DNA of 64,000 bases from Tetramitus jugosus (Eukaryota; Heterolobosea; Eutetramitea; Acrasida; Vahlkampfiidae). Shown here one piece after another: positions 60,108 to 64,000 of the stretch; within the stretch, counting starts at the first letter, position 1; each line of letters starts with the position of its first letter. Below the pieces are notes generated by a model. The model saw only the letters and a list, made by a program, of their open reading frames with translations, did not search any database and was not told where the DNA came from. The stretch is from the NCBI GenBank assembly GCA_937625935.1, contig OW569360.1, forward strand, positions 124,001 through 188,000. The letters are read 5' to 3'. The translations under genes and the position numbers were made by a program.

Positions 60108-60659
60108 ATGTTGAGCAGAAGACTTTTGAACAGAGTTGTTGCCCTGGCATCAAAGAAGAACACTCAATTCGTTCTACCATCCACCCATGCAGTCCAATCT
60201 GCATCTTCAGGCATCACAATCATAAAAAACAATGCAAATGTGAGACAGTACCGCACCACAACTGTTTCCCGTGATACTCAACACCCAGTTACTTATGTAA
60301 GTGTGATGCACAGCGATTCATCCTTCTATTTTTTGAGATTTTGATCGACTCACTCCTGTTGTGTGTGACATTTTTTGTCCTGCCCTTATTTTTGCTTATG
60401 TTGCCGCTGAATGAAAAAAAATGAACAAACACTGCATAAATAATAGACTCCAATCATGACGGAGGAAGAGTTGGACGAAGTTGATCCTGCCAATTTACCA
60501 CCTATTGAAGTCACTGAAAGTGTTGTGAGATGTGATGGAGAAATGTTGAAGGGATTGGGACATCCTGCAGAGTTTATTCGTGTGACCCATGATCATCCAG
60601 AACGATGCAAATATTGCGGTCTAACTTACATTAAGGTCCATGGAGGTCATCATCATTAA
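60108..60659 (+). CDS. NDUFS6: Complex I subunit NDUFS6 (13 kDa, zinc-binding)
   Basis: Two exons, 60108-60296 and 60447-60659, give 133 residues. The 150 nt intron has donor GTAAGT and acceptor ATAG, phase 0. The N-terminal 60 residues are an Arg/Ser/Thr-rich mitochondrial presequence. The C-terminal part has the zinc-binding pattern RCDG...GHPAEF...ERCKYCGL and ends in His-His-His, as in NDUFS6 of other eukaryotes. NDUFS6 sits near the interface of the matrix arm and is needed for late complex I assembly. The ligands Cys, His, Cys and Cys are all present. Confidence 0.93.
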
Positions 60660-60753
60660 ATTCGTTTTGGAGGTGAGAGTTTGGTGTCAAGAACGAAAAC
60701 AACAGGCACACACACGCAATGCATGAATCATAATAATAATCGAAAGCAATCAC

Positions 60754-60779
60754 TAATAATAATAATAATAATAATAATA
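60754..60779. repeat. AAT/TAA trinucleotide microsatellite
   Basis: About nine perfect TAA units in the 212 bp gap between the converging NDUFS6 and CCDC137-like genes. Nothing else was seen in this gap. Confidence 0.85.
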
Positions 60780-60871
60780 TGAATTATACGAGAGAGAAAC
60801 AAACCATGTCCTTGGTGAACAATAAAAGTGTGGAATGAAATAACAATAATACATGATCTGATATGCTAAAC

Positions 60872-61975
60872 TTAAAACTCCAATATTCCTTTATCGTTGT
60901 TTGCAGCACCGAACTTGGCAGAGAAGTTTTGCAATTGCTCAATGTGCTTGTTCACTGGCTCATCGTCCTCTGATTTTGTCATTCTCTTTTGACGTGCCTT
61001 GTCATAATTGCTCAACACCTTTTGTCTCGTGTGTTCCAATTGTCTCTGTTTTATCGCTTCGTCAATACTCATTTGTTGCATTTTGAATTTTCTTCTTGCT
61101 TCATACTTGGCTTCCAACTTTTCTTGAATCTTCTTCAATTTCTTTGGTGGTTCAACAGCTTGTTCACCAAACTCGACATAATCCTCTCTGATTGCACCTG
61201 ATTCAGCATCTTCCAAATCATCATCCTCCAGATTGATGTTCAACAAATCTTCGTCATCCAAAATATCTTCTTCATCATCAATGACAATAGTTCGTTTGCC
61301 ACCAGATGCCTGCTGTCTCGATTCTTCCTTTTCTCTCTTTCTCTTCTTCAGCTTACTTCTCTCTACAGCGGTCACTTGATTCAACTGTTTCTTAATCTTT
61401 TTCATCTGTTCCTTCTCCTTCTTCATTTTGGACCACATCTTGTTCTTTAGCTTTCTGTTTGTCATGGTCTGACTCTGTAGATTGGAGATGATGGCAGGTG
61501 TTTCCTTGGTATTACTGTTGTTATTCTTCTTGTTATTATTATTATTATTGTTGTTGCTGTCATGAGGATTGTTGATGTGATCATCACTTGTTGTTGTTTG
61601 ATGGTTGAATTGTGATACATCGTGACCCATGAGAGCCATCTGTCTCTTTTCCTTCTTTAGCTTATTGTTCAATCGAATCTGTTCTCTCTCCTTTTCCAAT
61701 TCGACATTCTTTTGTGCGCTGTCTTGTTGTTTCAACTCATTTTGAAATTCCATAATTTTTCGAATGCTCTTTGGAATGAAATCATTTTGTTTCTTTGGTG
61801 CTTCATTCAACCGCTTCTTCTCTTCCATTTTCTTCTCTTTGAGTTTTGCTCTTTCATTGCCCTCTGGATTATTGGGATCAATGTCCAAAATTTTGTTTCT
61901 TCTTTTGCTCTTGGATTGTCTGTATCCACGGCCTCTTCTCTTTTCTGCTTTTCCCTTTGATTGAACAGGACACAT
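60872..61975 (-). CDS. CCDC137: CCDC137-like nucleolar protein
   Basis: One exon, 367 residues, very rich in Lys, Glu and Arg. The N-terminal IPKSIRKIMEFQNELKQ segment and the C-terminal VEFGEQAVEPPKKL, followed by KQRQLEHTRQKVLSNYDKARQ, match the ends of animal CCDC137 (IPFRLREIMRSRQEM and VKFGEVVLQPP, then a coiled C-terminal helix). A poly-Asn/Lys insert (about 139-160) and an acidic block (about 230-260, many Asp and Glu) lie between. The basic composition and multiple NLS-like clusters suit a nucleolar location. The function of this family is poorly known. The match is to two short blocks, so it is moderate. The start is the first ATG after a Gln-rich leader. Confidence 0.72.
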   Translation of the reverse strand: MCPVQSKGKAEKRRGRGYRQSKSKRRNKILDIDPNNPEGNERAKLKEKKMEEKKRLNEAPKKQNDFIPKSIRKIMEFQNELKQQDSAQKNVELEKEREQIRLNNKLKKEKRQMALMGHDVSQFNHQTTTSDDHINNPHDSNNNNNNNNKKNNNSNTKETPAIISNLQSQTMTNRKLKNKMWSKMKKEKEQMKKIKKQLNQVTAVERSKLKKRKREKEESRQQASGGKRTIVIDDEEDILDDEDLLNINLEDDDLEDAESGAIREDYVEFGEQAVEPPKKLKKIQEKLEAKYEARRKFKMQQMSIDEAIKQRQLEHTRQKVLSNYDKARQKRMTKSEDDEPVNKHIEQLQNFSAKFGAANNDKGILEF

Positions 61976-62124
61976 GTTTGATTGTTCTTGGTTGATGTTG
62001 TTGTTGTGGTTGTGGTTCTGTCTGTTGTTGTTGTTGGTCCAATGTGAGCTGTGAAAATGGATGAGGAGAAATGCAGTTCAACAAATTGATTGAATATTCA
62101 AATCGGTGAATTCCATTTCGTTTA

Positions 62125-62844
62125 TTACTTGACTTTGACGGTTCTGCTCTCAAGGGAGAAAATGTTGACTGCTTGATCATTGTCAGCATCGTAATCGGAC
62201 CATTCGCCCTCAGAGAAGTCAACCTCCATCTCTTCTTCGCTGTCCACTGGAGTTGCAACAATGCCTGTTTGATCATGATTCATTGGATCCCACGATTCCA
62301 CATCTACTCCTCTGCAATCGAATTGAACCATGGTGACAAATCCATCGTCGCTTGATTTCTTCTCTGCTTCTTCCAATGTCCAAGGATGGAATGTTTCAAT
62401 CAAGATGTCCACTTGACCCTTTCTCTCACAATTCTTGCACTTGTAATTCAAGTGTGTAGTTCCACGACCAGTGAGTTGTTCGACTTGATCATTGGCACAG
62501 ATCTTTCGTTTCAGTTGTTACGAACGTAGCAAACAAACAGGACGAATGTGAGATAGAGAAAAAGCTCAAATTTGCTCGCAAAGAAAGAAATGAAAAAACT
62601 GTGAAACAACAATTGATCATCATCATCATCGACATACAAATACATGCTTGTCAGAAATGGATTGACAGTGGGAACATTGAACTTTTAATCTCCAAGAGAA
62701 AGATGAAGGATCACTCAATGAGATCTTGCTAATGTTTTCGGCTTCGAATTTGACTTGAAGAGCTAATTTCTATTGAAGAACAAGAGTGAGTTCACACCAA
62801 TCACATCATTGACTGAAAAAGTTGAATTGAATACGTACTGGCAT
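62125..62844 (-). CDS. CZIB: CXXC zinc-binding protein CZIB (UPF0587)
   Basis: Three exons (62844-62839, 62769-62638, 62502-62125) give 171 residues. Introns are 69 and 135 nt with donors GTACGT and GTATGT, acceptors ATAG and AAAG, all phase 0. The first coding exon is only ATG-CCA. Joined, the N-terminus reads MPKLALQVKFEAENI, matching the family's MGKIALQLKATLENI. Two CxxC zinc pairs are present (QCSHC at about 32-36 and KCKNC at about 67-71). The C-terminal half has FDCRGVDVESW and EGEWSDYDADNDQAVNI, also as in CZIB. The family is soluble and zinc-binding with no settled function. Length matches human CZIB. It diverges from the acyl-CoA dehydrogenase gene with 140 bp between starts. Confidence 0.92.
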
Positions 62845-62984
62845 CTTTTTTTTTCTTGTCTTTTGTTCAGGTCCTGATCTGTTGGTGAAAGCGGCATCCA
62901 ATTTCTCCAAAAATAAGAAGGCTCTCGGTAAATTTATGGTTCGGATTTCTGATGTTTTTTGAAGGGAGAACAAAAACACCACAC

Positions 62985-64000
62985 ATGTCATTCAAACAGA
63001 CTCCTCCTGATCTTAATGGAAAGAATCAATACCTTGGTGATGCCACACTCCGTAGCATCATTCAATATTATTTTTTTGAAAAGTGTCCACCCAACAATGC
63101 CTGCGGCAGTAGTCAACCAAACAATCGGTGCATAAATGAGATTCATGACCAATTGATTCAATTCGGCTCCAGTGTTGTCTCCAAGACGATGCTCGACAAT
63201 CGATTCGCTGCAGAAAACGTCAACAACCATCCAAGGTTGCGCACGTTTGACGCTTGGCAGAACAGGATTGACCAATTGGAGATTCATGAGTCATGGAGGT
63301 ACTTTCAGTCCATTGCGGCAAAGGATGGGCTCGTAGCTACTGGATATGGCCCATTCAGAGAAAAATATGGTCCAATGGCACGTGTCCTTCAATTTGCAAA
63401 GCTGTATCTCTTTGATGCGAGCAGTGCAGTGTACACTTGTCCATTGGCAATGACAGATGGTGCCGCCAGGTTGTTAGAACTGCAATTGTCATCTCTGTCA
63501 AAGGCAACTGGTTCTCCTCAGTCGAATCATGCTCAAATTAGTGACCACAAGAAACAATTGTATTCTGGAGTGTTTAACCATTTGACCACCACTGATACAA
63601 ACCAGTTCTGGACCTCTGGGCAGTGGATGACGGAAAAAACTGGTGGTAGTGATGTCAGAGGCACACAAACCATTGCTACTCCTGTTCGTGGCACTGACTT
63701 GAAACATACAATTGGTTGCTATTATCACTTGAATGGATTCAAGTGGTTCACAAGTGCAACCGACTCACAGATTACACTGGCATTGGCCAAGATTGAAGGA
63801 TCAGATGATTTGTCACTGTTCTTGGTGCGTATTCGAGATGAGAAAACAGGAAAGTTGAATGGCATCAAGATTCACAAGTTGAAGGACAAGTTGGGAACCA
63901 AGGCTTTGCCAACAGCTGAACTTGCTCTAAAGAACACGGAAGCATTGCTTGTGAGCGAGCCTGGAAAGGGAGTACAAACCATTTCATGCATGTTGAACAT
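62985..64000 (+). CDS. AidB-like acyl-CoA dehydrogenase (3' truncated by window end)
   Basis: The frame opens at the ATG at 62985 and runs off the window after 338 codons. The visible part has the N-terminal helical domain typical of AidB/ACAD-11 proteins and the flavin-binding stretch GQWMTEKTGGSDVRGTQT, then LNGFKWFTSATDSQ and KDKLGTKALPTAEL. Acyl-CoA dehydrogenases use FAD to desaturate acyl-CoA. The AidB branch is larger, and some members bind DNA or show weak isovaleryl-CoA activity, so the substrate is unclear. No presequence is obvious. The catalytic Glu and the C-terminal domain lie beyond the window. Confidence 0.9.
   Translation, partial: MSFKQTPPDLNGKNQYLGDATLRSIIQYYFFEKCPPNNACGSSQPNNRCINEIHDQLIQFGSSVVSKTMLDNRFAAENVNNHPRLRTFDAWQNRIDQLEIHESWRYFQSIAAKDGLVATGYGPFREKYGPMARVLQFAKLYLFDASSAVYTCPLAMTDGAARLLELQLSSLSKATGSPQSNHAQISDHKKQLYSGVFNHLTTTDTNQFWTSGQWMTEKTGGSDVRGTQTIATPVRGTDLKHTIGCYYHLNGFKWFTSATDSQITLALAKIEGSDDLSLFLVRIRDEKTGKLNGIKIHKLKDKLGTKALPTAELALKNTEALLVSEPGKGVQTISCMLN

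Overview
This window is eukaryotic nuclear DNA from a compact protist genome. I count 37 protein genes in 64 kb, most separated by 20-300 bp, on both strands in convergent, divergent and tandem pairs. Fifteen short GT-AG introns (69-213 nt) fall in 11 genes. Donors are mostly GTATGT or GTAAGT, and many introns lie close to the start codon. The standard genetic code fits everywhere. Asn, Gln, Ser and Thr runs are common. The best fit is a free-living amoeboflagellate of the Naegleria type (Heterolobosea); this is inferred from the gene content (WASH subunit, PTEN-type formin, DUF4116 repeats, adhesion-type 7TM receptor) and genome compactness, and is not proven. I saw no tRNA, rRNA, transposon, CRISPR or prokaryotic feature.

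Layout. 1-8.4 kb: a partial gene of unknown function, a coiled-coil protein, EIF3G, a large alpha-helical protein and a TPR protein with a suspect 3' end. 8.4-16 kb: arginyltransferase ATE1, symplekin (four exons) and a MAP kinase with an odd T-N-Y activation loop. 16.6-21.5 kb: a mitochondrial carrier, a two-helix membrane protein, a membrane-anchored esterase, a one-helix protein and WASHC3. 21.7-31.5 kb: an F-box/WD40/2OG-dioxygenase fusion, an LRR/dual-specificity-phosphatase fusion and a PTEN-like formin. 31.9-41.2 kb: copper amine oxidase and arylamine N-acetyltransferase from one divergent promoter, a DUF4116 protein, a GT14 glycosyltransferase with a beta-trefoil tail, two small unknowns and a beta-trefoil-like protein. 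41.5-47.3 kb: a secreted, probably GPI-anchored protein, a Ser-rich protein, a secreted hexapeptide-repeat protein, DLST and MED9. 47.6-56.2 kb: a 1706-residue receptor with EGF, GPS and seven TM segments and a C-terminal RGS domain, a PQ-loop protein, and a PIF1 helicase carrying an RNase H1-type hybrid-binding domain. 56.3-64 kb: V-ATPase subunit A, a GOST-family protein, NDUFS6, a CCDC137-like protein, CZIB (with a six-base first coding exon) and the start of an AidB-like acyl-CoA dehydrogenase.

The genes do not form operons or one pathway. Loose themes are actin control (WASHC3, formin), mRNA synthesis and 3' processing (MED9, symplekin), protein fate (ATE1, the F-box protein) and mitochondria (DLST, NDUFS6, carrier). 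The most unusual content is the set of multidomain fusions: 7TM-GPS-RGS, F-box-WD40-dioxygenase, PIF1-HBD, LRR-DSP and PTEN-formin. No searches could be run, so all family calls rest on motifs read by eye.
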